From Mycolicibacterium tokaiense (GTDB taxonomy: Bacteria > Actinomycetota > Actinomycetes > Mycobacteriales > Mycobacteriaceae), in assembly GCF_010725885.1 (NCBI RefSeq), contig NZ_AP022600.1, positions 6,138,001-6,202,000 on the forward strand: 64,000 nucleotides of DNA, in the 5' to 3' direction. The notes below the pieces were generated by a model, which was not told the DNA's origin, made no database searches, and saw only the letters and a program-made list of their open reading frames with translations. A program made the position numbers and the translations under genes. Every line of letters starts with the position of its first letter. Positions within the stretch are counted from its first letter, which is position 1. Shown here in pieces: positions 8,253-16,840 of the stretch.

Positions 8253-8927
8253 TCAGCCGACGTTCTTGACCAGCGCCTCGACGATGGCCTGGGCCTCGTC
8301 GTCGGGCGACATGCTGCATGCCGAGGCCTCGACGATGACGCTCGACACCGCCGACATCGCGTGCTGGCAGGTCCAGCCGTCGGCATCGAGTTGCAGGGCG
8401 TTCTGGCTGATCATGGTGTCGGACACGGTCATCTCCTCGAACACCCAGGTGAAGACGTAGTCCCCGTCGAACATCGACAGCTCGTTGTCGACACACTCCT
8501 GCCACTGCGTCTTGGAGGCCTCGTAGAACGCCGACGCCTGCTCGGCCGACTCGAAGCGCACCGCGGTCTGCTCCACCCAGTGCGCCGGGTCGTCGCTGGG
8601 CTGCGTCAGCACCTCGTCGGCCACCTCGGTCCATCCGCTGCCCGAGTAGATGATCTCCTCGGCGTTGTAGAGCGCACCCAGACAGGCCGGATCCGAGACG
8701 TCGCCGCTGTGGTCGACCATCTCGTCGATGGACTCCACCAACTCGATGTCGTCGGCACCCATGATCGCGTTGATCTCCTCGACGCTGATCAACGTCGAGG
8801 CCAGGTCACCGGAGCGGGGCCCGTCGGCGCCGCCGGCGTCGGCCGGCTTCGCCGCTCCCGCAACCACATTCGTGCACCCGGCGAGCGCCACCGCCGCCAG
8901 CGACACCAGCGTGGCGCGGCCGAGCAC
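8253..8927 (-). CDS. lppR: LppR-like lipoprotein with PknH-type sensor domain
   Basis: A 224-residue predicted lipoprotein. The signal peptide MLGRATLVSLAAVALAGC ends in the lipobox LAGC with the lipidated cysteine at residue 18. The rest resembles the extracytoplasmic PknH_C-like sensor domain found in several mycobacterial lipoproteins: VEEINAIMGADDIELVES near residue 48, DPACLGALYNAEE near residue 78, ECVDNELS and WTCQHAMSAVSSVIVEA further on, with paired cysteines that could form disulfides. Ligand and role are not known. The GTG start shares one base with the lepA stop (TAGTG), so it is probably translated from the lepA message. The position matches lppR (Rv2403c) next to lepA in M. tuberculosis. 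Confidence 0.8.
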   Translation of the reverse strand: MLGRATLVSLAAVALAGCTNVVAGAAKPADAGGADGPRSGDLASTLISVEEINAIMGADDIELVESIDEMVDHSGDVSDPACLGALYNAEEIIYSGSGWTEVADEVLTQPSDDPAHWVEQTAVRFESAEQASAFYEASKTQWQECVDNELSMFDGDYVFTWVFEEMTVSDTMISQNALQLDADGWTCQHAMSAVSSVIVEASACSMSPDDEAQAIVEALVKNVG

Positions 8928-10876
8928 TACTTCTTTCCCTTGTCGGCCGACGAATCGGTGGACAGGGCGGCCACGAAGGCTTCCTGCGGCACGTCGACCC
9001 GACCGATGGTCTTCATCCGCTTCTTGCCTTCCTTCTGCTTCTCGAGCAGCTTGCGCTTACGGGTGATGTCACCGCCGTAGCACTTGGACAGCACGTCTTT
9101 GCGGATGGCCCGGATGTTCTCGCGCGCAATGATCTTCGCGCCGATGGCGGCCTGGATGGGCACCTCGAACTGCTGGCGCGGGATGAGTTCTTTGAGCTTG
9201 GTGGTCATCTTGTTGCCGTACTCGCCGGCCGAGTCCTTGTGCACGATGGCACTGAACGCGTCGACGGCCTCACCCTGCAACAGGATGTCGACCTTGACCA
9301 GATCGGCCTCCTGCTCGCCGGACTCTTCGTAGTCCAGGCTGGCGTAGCCGCGGGTGCGTGACTTCAGCGAGTCGAAGAAGTCGAAGATGATCTCGCCCAG
9401 CGGCATGGTGTAGCGCAGCTCGACCCGCTCCGGCGACAGGTAGTCCATCCCGCCGAGCTCGCCGCGGCGCGACTGGCACAGCTCCATGATGGTGCCGATG
9501 AACTCACTCGGCGCGATGATGGTCACCTTGACCACCGGCTCGTACACCGCGCGGATCTTGCCCTCCGGCCAGTCCGACGGGTTGGTCACCACCAGCGCCT
9601 GGTCCGGGGTGTTCTTGCCCTCGGTGACCACCCGGTAGACGACGTTGGGTGAGGTGGAGATGAGATCGAGGTCGAATTCGCGCTCGAGGCGCTCGCGGGT
9701 GATCTCCATGTGCAGCAGGCCCAGGAAGCCGCAACGGAAGCCGAAGCCCAGCGCCACCGAGGTCTCCGGCTCGTAGGTCAGCGCCGCATCGTTGAGCTGC
9801 AGCTTGTCCAGCGCCTCACGCAGGTTCGGGTAGTCCGAGCCGTCCACCGGATACAGCCCGGAGTAGACCATCGGCTTGGGCTCGCGGTAGCCGGTCAGCG
9901 CCTCGGTGGCGCCGTTGCGGGCGGTGGTCACGGTGTCGCCGACCTTGGACTGGCGGACATCCTTCACGCCGGTGATGAGGTAGCCGACCTCACCGACACC
10001 CAACCCGGTGGTGGCCTTGGGCTCCGGGGAGACGATGCCCACCTCGAGCAGCTCGTGGGTGGCGCCGGTGGACATCATCTTGATCTTCTCGCGCGGGTTG
10101 AGCTTGCCGTCGACCACACGGACGTAGGTGACCACCCCGCGGTAGATGTCGTACACCGAGTCGAAGATCATGGCGCGGGCCGGCGCGTCGGCCTCGCCCT
10201 GCGGAGCCGGGATCTGGCGTACCACCGCGTCCAGGAGTTCGGGAACCCCGGCACCGGTTTTTCCGGACACCCGCAGCACGTCGTCGGGCTCGCACCCGAT
10301 GATGTGCGCAATCTCGCCGGCGTAGCGTTCCGGATCCGCCGCGGGCAGATCGATCTTGTTGAGCACCGGGATGATCGTCAGGTCCCGGTCCAGCGCCAGG
10401 TACAGGTTGGCCAGCGTCTGCGCCTCGATGCCCTGGGCCGCGTCCACCAGCAGCACGGCACCCTCACAGGCCTCCAGCGCGCGGGACACCTCGTAGGTGA
10501 AGTCGACGTGGCCCGGAGTGTCGATCAGGTGCAGCACGTACTGCTCGACGGAGCCATCCTCGCTGGTGACCGACCACGGCAACCGGACGTTCTGCGCTTT
10601 GATCGTGATGCCGCGCTCGCGTTCGATGTCCATCCGGTCGAGGTACTGCGCGCGCATGTCACGGTCGGCGACCACACCCGTGATCCCCAGCATCCGGTCC
10701 GCCAGCGTCGATTTCCCGTGGTCGATGTGGGCGATGATGCTGAAGTTGCGGATCTGCGCCGGGGGCGTGAAGGTCTTGTCGGCGAAACTGCTGATGGGAA
10801 TCTCCTGAGTACTGGTGCCCTCAAAACGCCCGGTTAGGCGCCTCCAGAGTATCGAGCGGCAGGCGTCACGACCCAA
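8927..10876 (-). CDS. lepA: Elongation factor 4 (LepA), ribosomal back-translocating GTPase
   Basis: GTPase that binds the ribosome and assists translation, or initiation and ribosome assembly according to later work. With the TTG start at 10876 the protein has 649 residues, longer than the roughly 600 of Escherichia coli but like mycobacterial LepA, which has an N-terminal extension. The P-loop AHIDHGKST is at residues 49-57, DTPGH (G3) and NKID (G4) follow, and the LepA-specific C-terminal domain ends in basic [16 protein letters not shown]. The start is unclear: no ATG or GTG occurs in frame between the upstream stop and the conserved core. The TTG at 10876 is preceded by GTGAGGA 12 bases upstream, a long spacing. 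Adjacent lppR is probably co-transcribed. Confidence 0.95.
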   Translation of the reverse strand: MGRDACRSILWRRLTGRFEGTSTQEIPISSFADKTFTPPAQIRNFSIIAHIDHGKSTLADRMLGITGVVADRDMRAQYLDRMDIERERGITIKAQNVRLPWSVTSEDGSVEQYVLHLIDTPGHVDFTYEVSRALEACEGAVLLVDAAQGIEAQTLANLYLALDRDLTIIPVLNKIDLPAADPERYAGEIAHIIGCEPDDVLRVSGKTGAGVPELLDAVVRQIPAPQGEADAPARAMIFDSVYDIYRGVVTYVRVVDGKLNPREKIKMMSTGATHELLEVGIVSPEPKATTGLGVGEVGYLITGVKDVRQSKVGDTVTTARNGATEALTGYREPKPMVYSGLYPVDGSDYPNLREALDKLQLNDAALTYEPETSVALGFGFRCGFLGLLHMEITRERLEREFDLDLISTSPNVVYRVVTEGKNTPDQALVVTNPSDWPEGKIRAVYEPVVKVTIIAPSEFIGTIMELCQSRRGELGGMDYLSPERVELRYTMPLGEIIFDFFDSLKSRTRGYASLDYEESGEQEADLVKVDILLQGEAVDAFSAIVHKDSAGEYGNKMTTKLKELIPRQQFEVPIQAAIGAKIIARENIRAIRKDVLSKCYGGDITRKRKLLEKQKEGKKRMKTIGRVDVPQEAFVAALSTDSSADKGKK

Positions 10877-10909
10877 TCGTGCCCACGATCCTCACCTATG
10901 CTGCTAGTC

Positions 10910-11548
10910 ATGGCGACGCAGTGGAAGTCGTTCCAGCAGGTTCTCAAAGCCGCCGAGCACGTGGTCTTCACCGAGGCCCCGAAGATCATCAAGGGCCTGC
11001 AGAACCCGCAGGCGGTACAGCGCAACATCAGCAACGGTCTGCAGCGGGGTCTGGCGCAGGGCATCAAGATGGGCATCGACGTCCTGGCCGCCAACGCCCT
11101 CGAGCAGCAGGCCGCGCAGAAGCGCGCCGCGATCCCGGCCGGGCGCCCGGTGACCAGCAACGCCGTGCCCTCGGCGCACCGCGCCCGCAAGATCGTCTAC
11201 GCCCCCGACCTCGACGGCCGCGCCGACCCGGGCGAGATCGTATGGACCTGGGTGGTCTTCGAAGACGATCCGAGCCGGGGCAAGGACCGACCGGTGCTGG
11301 TGGTGGGCCGTGACCACAAGACCCTGCTGGGGCTGATGCTGTCCAGCCAGGACCACCACGCGCAGGACCCGGAGTGGATCGGTATCGGCGCCGGCCCGTG
11401 GGATCACGACGGCAGGCCAAGCTGGGTGCGGCTGGACCGGGTACTCGACGTCCCGGAGGAGGGCATCCGCCGCGAGGGTGCGATCCTCGAGCGCACCACC
11501 TTCGACCTGGTGGCCGCCCGCCTGCGGGCCGAGTACTCCTGGTCCTGA
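10910..11548 (+). CDS. PemK/MazF-like family protein (Rv2405 type)
   Basis: A 212-residue protein. Residues 1-60 form a helical, basic N-terminal region (QWKSFQQVLKAAEHV, then RGLAQGIKMGIDVLAANALEQQ). From about residue 85 comes a domain resembling PemK/MazF RNases: PGEIVWTWVVFEDD, KDRPVLVVGRD, SWVRLDRVLDVPEEGIRREGA. In MazF toxins the first and last of these elements carry active-site residues, but the N-terminal extension and the absence of any antitoxin gene next to it argue against a simple toxin; lppR-lepA lie on the other side of a divergent promoter. This corresponds in position and appearance to Rv2405. ATG 10910 is chosen over the residue-1 ATG at 10898, with no clear Shine-Dalgarno for either. 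Confidence 0.75.
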   Translation: MATQWKSFQQVLKAAEHVVFTEAPKIIKGLQNPQAVQRNISNGLQRGLAQGIKMGIDVLAANALEQQAAQKRAAIPAGRPVTSNAVPSAHRARKIVYAPDLDGRADPGEIVWTWVVFEDDPSRGKDRPVLVVGRDHKTLLGLMLSSQDHHAQDPEWIGIGAGPWDHDGRPSWVRLDRVLDVPEEGIRREGAILERTTFDLVAARLRAEYSWS

Positions 11549-11552
11549 CGCC

Positions 11553-12218
11553 CTACCTCGGCGGTTGCGCCAGTACCTGCCGCAGCCGCGGTAGGACGGA
11601 CTCCAGGGGCTCGTCGGTCTCGAATGCCAACACGGCCGTGCGATTCTCGGGCAGCCGACCGAACAGCGCCGACACCGTGGCCATCGCGTCGGAGAGCTCC
11701 GGCTCCGGGGACACGATGTCGCCCCGCAACCACCGGCGCAGGACGTGGTTGTGCGCGGTCACCACCGCCGTCGCGATCAGATCCGCGCGCAACGCGGCGT
11801 CGGTGCCGTCGCCGGACTGCGCCATCAAATACTGCCGGAACAGCTGGATGTAGCGTCCGACGCTGGCGATCTCACGGTCGCGCAGCGCCGACACCGTATT
11901 GGTCAGGCGGTATCTGGCCCGGGCCAGTTCGCCTTCACGCAGGTAGTACGCGAACACCTCGTTGGACGCCGCGATCACCGCCGACAGCGCCGCAGCGCCA
12001 CCCGGCGCCGCCGCCAACCGCTGCTCGAGCTGCTGCAGCAGCGCGTCGTGATCAGGAAAGATCAGCCCTTCCTTCGACCCGAAGAGCCGGAACAGGGTGG
12101 TCCTGCCCACCCCGGCGCGCGCGGCGATCGCGTCCATGGTGACCGCGTCGTAGCCGTGCTCCTCGAACAGCGACATGGCGGCGCTGACCAGCCGATCCCG
12201 GGCGCCGGTGTCAGACAT
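11553..12218 (-). CDS. TetR-family transcriptional regulator, divergent from fadE
   Basis: A 221-residue TetR-type repressor. The DNA-binding helix-turn-helix lies at about residues 24-45 (VTMDAIAARAGVGRTTLFRLF), preceded by the usual first helix (RDRLVSAAMSLFEEHGYDA). The C-terminal ligand-binding domain is helical and unassigned. An AGGAG ribosome-binding site lies six bases before the ATG. The gene diverges from an acyl-CoA dehydrogenase gene, and the 71-base gap holds two related GTAC-rich palindromes, so it most likely represses both itself and fadE and responds to an acyl-CoA or fatty acid. It converges with the PemK-like gene, whose stop is only four bases away. Confidence 0.88.
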   Translation of the reverse strand: MSDTGARDRLVSAAMSLFEEHGYDAVTMDAIAARAGVGRTTLFRLFGSKEGLIFPDHDALLQQLEQRLAAAPGGAAALSAVIAASNEVFAYYLREGELARARYRLTNTVSALRDREIASVGRYIQLFRQYLMAQSGDGTDAALRADLIATAVVTAHNHVLRRWLRGDIVSPEPELSDAMATVSALFGRLPENRTAVLAFETDEPLESVLPRLRQVLAQPPR

Positions 12219-12247
12219 CCGCGTCTCCTGTCTGTGAATTCGGACCA

Positions 12248-12287
12248 GGTACTTGTACTGAGTACCAAAAACAGGGTACTAAGTACC
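12248..12287. promoter_or_regulatory. Twin GTAC palindromes, probable TetR operator
   Basis: GTACT-G-AGTAC at 12255-12265 sits inside GGTACT...AGTACC (12248-12266), and GGTACT-A-AGTACC, a perfect 13-base palindrome, is at 12275-12287. The second ends two bases before the fadE ATG. Two matching sites in a TetR/target gap are the normal arrangement for self-repression and target repression. Confidence 0.75.
12253..12282 (+). promoter_or_regulatory. Candidate promoter for a leaderless fadE transcript
   Basis: TTGTAC (12253-12258), an 18-base spacer and TACTAA (12277-12282) fit a sigma-A promoter. The -10 box ends seven bases before the ATG at 12290, which would place transcription start on the ATG itself and explains the missing ribosome-binding site. 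Both boxes overlap the palindromes. Confidence 0.5.
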
Positions 12288-12289
12288 AC

Positions 12290-13441
12290 ATGGATAGTTC
12301 GTTCGATCTGTTTCAGCTGCCTCCCGAGCACGAGGAACTGCGCGCCGCCATCCGTGGGCTGGCGGAGAAAGAAATAGCCCCCCACGCCGCCGACGTCGAC
12401 GAGCAGTCGCGATTCCCCGACGAGGCCCTGGCCGCGCTGAACGCGTCGGGATTCAACGCCGTGCACATCCCCGAGGAGTACGGCGGCCAAGGCGCCGATT
12501 CGGTGGCCGCCTGCATCGTCATCGAAGAGGTGGCCCGCGTGGACGCCTCGGCGTCGCTGATCCCCGCCGTCAACAAACTCGGCACCATGGGTCTGATCCT
12601 GCGCGGCTCCGACGACCTGAAGAAGAAGGTGCTGCCCGACCTGGTGGACGGCGGCATGGCCTCCTACGCGCTGAGCGAGCGGGAGGCGGGCTCCGATGCC
12701 GCCGGGATGAAGACCCGCGCCAAGGCCGACGGTGACGGCTGGATCCTCAACGGCACCAAGGCGTGGATCACCAACGGCGGCAAGTCGACCTGGTACACCG
12801 TGATGGCCGTGACCGATCCCGACAAGGGCGCCAACGGCATCTCGGCGTTTGTGGTGCACCTCGATGACGAGGGCTTCACCGTCGGCCCCAAGGAACGCAA
12901 GCTCGGGATCAAGGGCTCCCCGACCACCGAGCTGTACTTCGAGAACTGCCGGATCCCCGGGGATCGGATGATCGGCGATCCCGGCACCGGGTTCAAGACC
13001 GCACTGGCCACGCTGGACCACACCCGCCCGACCATCGGCGCTCAGGCTGTCGGCATCGCCCAGGGCGCCCTGGACGCGGCGATCGCCTACACCAGGGACC
13101 GCAAGCAGTTCGGCAAATCCATCAGCCAGTTCCAGGGTGTGCAGTTCATGCTCGCCGACATGGCGATGAAGGTGGAGGCGGCGCGGTTGATGGTCTACAG
13201 CGCCGCCGCCCGCGCCGAGCGCGGGGAAGGCGAGTTGGGCTTCATCTCGGCGGCCAGCAAATGCTTCGCCTCGGACATCGCCATGGAGGTCACCACCGAC
13301 GCGGTCCAGTTGTTCGGCGGGGCCGGCTACACCGTGGACTTCCCGGTGGAGCGGATGATGCGCGACGCCAAGATCACCCAGATCTACGAGGGCACCAACC
13401 AGATCCAGCGGGTCGTGATGAGCCGCGCCCTGCTCAAGTAG
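12290..13441 (+). CDS. Acyl-CoA dehydrogenase, FadE25-like
   Basis: FAD-dependent enzyme that introduces the trans-2 double bond in fatty acyl-CoA beta-oxidation, cytoplasmic. The 383-residue protein has the family layout: N-terminal helices (PEHEELRAAIRGLAEKEIAP), the substrate/FAD motif ALSEREAGSDAAGMKT near residue 124, WITNGGKS near 158, and the C-terminal YEGTNQIQR with the catalytic glutamate near residue 370. It is very close to what I remember of mycobacterial FadE25 (Rv3274c), so it is probably a paralogue or relocated copy; in M. tuberculosis this position between Rv2405 and Rv2406c has no fadE. Chain-length preference is not readable. It is probably repressed by the divergent TetR regulator. 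Confidence 0.9.
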   Translation: MDSSFDLFQLPPEHEELRAAIRGLAEKEIAPHAADVDEQSRFPDEALAALNASGFNAVHIPEEYGGQGADSVAACIVIEEVARVDASASLIPAVNKLGTMGLILRGSDDLKKKVLPDLVDGGMASYALSEREAGSDAAGMKTRAKADGDGWILNGTKAWITNGGKSTWYTVMAVTDPDKGANGISAFVVHLDDEGFTVGPKERKLGIKGSPTTELYFENCRIPGDRMIGDPGTGFKTALATLDHTRPTIGAQAVGIAQGALDAAIAYTRDRKQFGKSISQFQGVQFMLADMAMKVEAARLMVYSAAARAERGEGELGFISAASKCFASDIAMEVTTDAVQLFGGAGYTVDFPVERMMRDAKITQIYEGTNQIQRVVMSRALLK

Positions 13442-13449
13442 CCGTCGGT

Positions 13450-13479
13450 GCGCCGGGCCCGGGTCACCGGGGCCGGCGC
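13450..13479. terminator. Strong GC hairpin between converging fadE and acetyltransferase genes
   Basis: GCGCCGG (13450-13456) pairs with CCGGCGC (13473-13479), and the inner arms CCCGG (13458-13462) and CCGGG (13467-13471) pair around a GTCA loop, leaving one symmetrical G/G mismatch. There is no T-tract. It overlaps the last codons of the acetyltransferase gene and may act as a two-way terminator. Confidence 0.45.
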
Positions 13480-14072
13480 CACATGGCCCACATCGTGGGC
13501 CCACCTCGCGGCAGCGCGATCTCACGGGTGACCTCGAACCCGAAGCGCTGGTAGTACGGCACGTTGTCGGCCTTCGTCGACTCCAGGTAGGCCGGTGCGT
13601 GCTCGGCATCCACCCGGTCCAGCCGCGACGCCATGAGCGCCTGACCGAAACCCGCTCCCCGGTGCGCGGGGTCGCTACCAATCACCGACAGATACCAGTG
13701 CGGTTCCTCGGGATGGTGTTGCTTCATCAGGTCGGACACCTCCTGCCCCACCGATATCCGCGATCCGAACGCGCGCAGGAACCCGGGCATCATCAGCAGG
13801 CCCTCCAGCCGGGACTCCTGCCAGCAGTCGGGTGGATCCCACAGCGCCGCAGCGACGATGCCACTGCCGTCGAGCGCGATCTCGGCGCCGGTCTGCGACA
13901 GGAAGTGATGACGCGTCATGGTGGCGAACATGCGGGGCAGACCGGCCGAGCGCCGAGCCGGATCGGGCAGCATCCACGTCATCACCGGATCGTCGAAGAA
14001 CGCCCGGCCCAGGGTCTGCGCGAGCGCCCGGGTGTCGGCCTTGCGGGCCGGGCGAACAGCGGGAGTTGTCAC
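13464..14072 (-). CDS. GNAT-family N-acetyltransferase
   Basis: Predicted acetyl-CoA-dependent acetyltransferase of 202 residues. The acetyl-CoA-binding motif A is visible in the middle (LSVIGSDPAHRGAGFGQALM, near residue 128) with the Q/R-x-x-G-x-G/A pattern as HRGAGFG, followed by YLESTKADNVPYYQRFGF, typical of GNAT motif B. The acceptor is unknown. The GTG at 14072 is preferred: the frame continues 65 codons upstream but runs antisense-like through the CBS-protein gene, whose stop lies eight bases before this GTG. It is therefore the second gene of a two-gene unit with the CBS protein. An aminoglycoside-type role cannot be read from the sequence. Confidence 0.82.
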   Translation of the reverse strand: MTTPAVRPARKADTRALAQTLGRAFFDDPVMTWMLPDPARRSAGLPRMFATMTRHHFLSQTGAEIALDGSGIVAAALWDPPDCWQESRLEGLLMMPGFLRAFGSRISVGQEVSDLMKQHHPEEPHWYLSVIGSDPAHRGAGFGQALMASRLDRVDAEHAPAYLESTKADNVPYYQRFGFEVTREIALPRGGPTMWAMWRRPR

Positions 14073-14080
14073 ACGCCGAT

Positions 14081-14509
14081 TCAACCCTGGGTGATGTAGG
14101 CCTGCAGCTGCGCCTGCTCGGCCTGCAGCTCCTCCATCCGGGTCTTGACCACATCGCCGATGCTGACGATGCCGGCCAACCTCCCGCCGTCCATCACGGG
14201 AACGTGACGCACCCGGTTCGTTGTCATCAGGGCGCTGAGACTGTCCACGGAATCGGTCGGCGCGCACGTCGCCACCGTCGTGGTCATGATGTCCGCCACC
14301 GGTCGTCGCAGCAGATCCGCGCCCAACTCGTGCAATTTGCGCACCACATCCCGCTCGGACACGATGCCGATCACACCGTCCGGCGACACCACGACCATCG
14401 CGCCGATGTTGTGCAGTACCAACTCGTTCAGCAATGCCCCGACCGAGGTGTGCGCGGTGATGGTGGCCACCGCGTCACCCTTGGCCCGAAGCACGTCAGC
14501 GATCCTCAT
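14081..14509 (-). CDS. CBS-domain pair protein (Rv2406c type)
   Basis: A 142-residue protein made of two tandem CBS domains (about residues 8-60 and 73-128), the module that binds adenosine nucleotides such as AMP, ATP or S-adenosylmethionine. Typical CBS features are VVVSPDGVIGIVSERDVVRKL and HVPVMDGGRLAGIVSIGDVVK. A short helical tail, MEELQAEQAQLQAYITQG, follows. A GGAGGGG ribosome-binding site precedes the ATG. There is no fused channel or enzyme, so it is probably a stand-alone energy or nucleotide sensor. The order next to rnz matches Rv2406c/Rv2407. Confidence 0.85.
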   Translation of the reverse strand: MRIADVLRAKGDAVATITAHTSVGALLNELVLHNIGAMVVVSPDGVIGIVSERDVVRKLHELGADLLRRPVADIMTTTVATCAPTDSVDSLSALMTTNRVRHVPVMDGGRLAGIVSIGDVVKTRMEELQAEQAQLQAYITQG

Positions 14510-14644
14510 CGACCCCTCCCGCCTCAGTGATCTACCTCACATCAGGCTAGGCCCGCGCGGCGCAACTGTGAAGACGCTGTCGGCCGGAATACCGCCCCCG
14601 CGAGCGCTCTTGCACGAGAGGCCTCGACCGCAGAAGGGAAACGC

Positions 14645-15628
14645 ATGTCCGTGACACTCGGAGATCAGCTGACCGTGAGTGATCTGGGGTTCGGCGCGAT
14701 GGCGCTGACGCCGGTCTACGGCCAGGTCGACGACGCGGAGTCACTGGCCACCCTCAACCACTGCCTGGACGTCGGAGTGACCTTCATCGACACCGCCGAC
14801 GTCTACGGCGGCGGAGACAACGAACGGCTGATCGCCGCGCTGCTCGCCGACCGCCGGGACGAGGTGGTGCTGGCGACCAAATTCGGCATCACCGGCAACC
14901 CGTCGGCCGGCGACCGCAGCACCCGGGGCGACGCTGCCTACGTGCACCAGGCCGTCGACGCGAGCCTGAAACGGCTCGGCACCGACGTGATCGACCTCTA
15001 CTACATGCACCGCCGCGACCTGGCGGTCCCCATCGAAGAGACGGTGGGGGCGATGGCCGAGCTGGTGAGGGCGGGCAAGGTGCGCCATCTCGGCCTCTCG
15101 GAGGTGACCGCCGACGAGCTGCGAGCGGCCGTGGCCGTGCACCCCATCGCCGCGGTGCAGAGCGAATGGTCGATCTGGAGCCGTGACGTGGAAGCCAACG
15201 TGGTGCCCGCCGCAGCGGAGCTGGGCGTCGGGTTCGTCCCCTACTCTCCACTGGGCCGCGGATTCCTCACGGGCACGGTCCGCTCGACCGCCGACCTGGG
15301 CCAGTTCCGCGGCGCCCTGCCCCGTTTCTCGGACTCAGCCCTGCAGTCGAATCTTGCTGTGGTGGAGGTGATCTCGGCGGTGGCGCAGCAGGTGGACGCC
15401 ACCGCGGCACAGGTGGCGCTGGCCTGGTTGCGCTACCGTGCCCACGCCCTCGGGGTGGCATCGGTGCCCATTCCCGGCACCCGGCGCGCGGCCAGGGTCG
15501 ACGAAAACCTGGCATCGCTGAACGTGACCCTGACCGGCGAGCACCTCGACGCACTCGATGCCGCCGGTGCGCAGGTGTCCGGCCAGCGTTTCGCCGACCC
15601 GACTTGGATCTCGGCCGGACGCGAATAA
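14645..15628 (+). CDS. Aldo/keto reductase
   Basis: NADPH-dependent oxidoreductase with the AKR TIM-barrel, 327 residues. The catalytic tetrad can be followed: Asp and Tyr in [14 protein letters not shown] near residues 44-57, Lys in LATKFG near residue 78, and His in YYMHRRD near residue 122. The C-terminal NADPH-binding part includes [20 protein letters not shown]. Substrate is unknown; the family reduces aldehydes, ketones and quinones. An AGAAGGGAAA ribosome-binding site lies just upstream of the ATG. It is followed by rnz on the same strand 37 bases later, so the two may be co-transcribed. Confidence 0.87.
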   Translation: MSVTLGDQLTVSDLGFGAMALTPVYGQVDDAESLATLNHCLDVGVTFIDTADVYGGGDNERLIAALLADRRDEVVLATKFGITGNPSAGDRSTRGDAAYVHQAVDASLKRLGTDVIDLYYMHRRDLAVPIEETVGAMAELVRAGKVRHLGLSEVTADELRAAVAVHPIAAVQSEWSIWSRDVEANVVPAAAELGVGFVPYSPLGRGFLTGTVRSTADLGQFRGALPRFSDSALQSNLAVVEVISAVAQQVDATAAQVALAWLRYRAHALGVASVPIPGTRRAARVDENLASLNVTLTGEHLDALDAAGAQVSGQRFADPTWISAGRE

Positions 15629-15665
15629 GCCGACATTTCGACCGCCCATCCGGTTAGCTGTGGGC

Positions 15666-16499
15666 ATGATCGAGGTGATGCTGCTCGGCACGGGTTCACC
15701 GTTGCCGGACGCCCGGCGGGCGGGACCGTCGACACTGGTACGGGCCGCAGGCCAGACCTTCCTGGTGGACTGCGGGCGCGGGGTGCTGATGCGACTCACC
15801 GCCGCGGGCGTGGGCGCAAACGGCCTGTCCGCGCTGCTGCTGACCCACCTGCACAGCGATCACATCGCCGAGCTGGGCGATGTCATCATCACCCGCTGGA
15901 TCAGCACGTTCACTCCGGATCCGCCGCCGCTGCAGATCATCGGCCCGCCCGGTACGGCCGCGGTGGTGGATGCCGTGCTCGCCGCGTTCGGCTTCGACAT
16001 CGGCTACCGGATCGCCCACCACGCCGACCTGACCGCTCCCCCGCCGCTGCAGGTGCACGAGTACACCGGCGGCGTCGTCTGGAATGCCGACGGCGTGCGC
16101 ATCACCGCCGGTGCCACCGACCACCGGCCGGTGGAACCCACCATCGGGTTCCGGGTCGAAGCCGACGGCCACTCGGTGGTGCTCGCCGGCGACACCGTGC
16201 CGTGCGCCGGGTTGGATGAGCTCACGTCCGGAGCGGATGCGTTGGTGCACACAGTGATTCGCAAGGACCTGGTGGCGCAGATGCCGATGCAGCGGATCAA
16301 GGACATCCTCGATTACCATTCCTCGGTGGAACAGGCGGCCGCCACCGCGGCCCGTGCCGGGGTCGGCACGCTGATCCTCACCCACTACGTGCCTGCTCTG
16401 GTACCCGGCCAGGAGGACCAGTGGCGGGCATTGGCGGCCACCGAGTTCGGGGGCCGTGTCGAACTGGGCGACGACATGCACACCGTGCAGGTCGGGTGA
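15666..16499 (+). CDS. rnz: Ribonuclease Z (tRNA 3' endonuclease)
   Basis: Cleaves the 3' trailer of pre-tRNAs that lack an encoded CCA. The 277-residue length fits the short form RNase Z. The metallo-beta-lactamase signature THLHSDH (near residue 60) provides the zinc ligands, with further ligands at GDTVPCAGL and LTHYVPAL in the C-terminal half. The frame extends 36 codons upstream, but those residues lie over the end of the aldo/keto reductase gene; ATG 15666 begins the conserved [15 protein letters not shown]. Position and partners match Rv2407. Confidence 0.9.
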   Translation: MIEVMLLGTGSPLPDARRAGPSTLVRAAGQTFLVDCGRGVLMRLTAAGVGANGLSALLLTHLHSDHIAELGDVIITRWISTFTPDPPPLQIIGPPGTAAVVDAVLAAFGFDIGYRIAHHADLTAPPPLQVHEYTGGVVWNADGVRITAGATDHRPVEPTIGFRVEADGHSVVLAGDTVPCAGLDELTSGADALVHTVIRKDLVAQMPMQRIKDILDYHSSVEQAAATAARAGVGTLILTHYVPALVPGQEDQWRALAATEFGGRVELGDDMHTVQVG

Positions 16500-16560
16500 T
16501 GTGCTCGGTTCTTGTCGGAACGGAGTAAGGTGGAGTCGAGCGGTCCCACTGTGAACCAGC

Positions 16561-16573
16561 GGCCCTTCGGGCC
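16561..16573. other. Short GC hairpin downstream of rnz, in the leader of a small ORF
   Basis: GGCCC-TTC-GGGCC forms a five-base-pair stem in the 138 bases between the rnz stop and the small ORF at 16638. No T-tract follows, so it is either a weak terminator for rnz or a leader structure. I see nothing else firm in this gap. Confidence 0.3.
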
Positions 16574-16637
16574 CGGAGATGGTCGATCAACGTTCGGCAG
16601 CAGTGACCCTTCCACCGCTTCGAAGGAATTTCACCTC

Positions 16638-16778
16638 ATGGAATCAACCGAGATCTTCTCGCACGCCAAGAAACAGCACGACACGGCACCCAGTTCGGCC
16701 TTCCACGAGCCAGTTCAGATGCCGACGTTCTCTGATGACGACAGGAACCACCCCGCGACTGATTCGCGGTCGTTCTGA
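16638..16778 (+). CDS. Small protein, 46 aa, unknown
   Basis: A 46-residue frame starting MESTEIFSHAKKQ, polar, with several histidines, aspartates and prolines and no hydrophobic segment. I do not recognise it. The main support is a good ribosome-binding site, GAAGGAA at 16622-16628, nine bases before the ATG. Its 3' end overlaps the region where a DUF5994 protein should begin in other frames (ATG 16735 in one frame, conserved residues from about 16800 in another), so it may be a leader peptide, part of a frameshifted gene, or an independent small protein. Confidence 0.4.
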   Translation: MESTEIFSHAKKQHDTAPSSAFHEPVQMPTFSDDDRNHPATDSRSF

Positions 16779-16840
16779 ACGGTCTGACCGGCTCGCGCCG
16801 CACGGCGCGGCCGGTCAGACTTTCCCTGAACAATGGCGAC

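Noticed and set aside
10910..11548. Toxin-antitoxin module based on the PemK/MazF-like protein
   Set aside because: No antitoxin-like small gene lies upstream or downstream, and the protein has a long N-terminal extension typical of the Rv2405 family rather than a free toxin.
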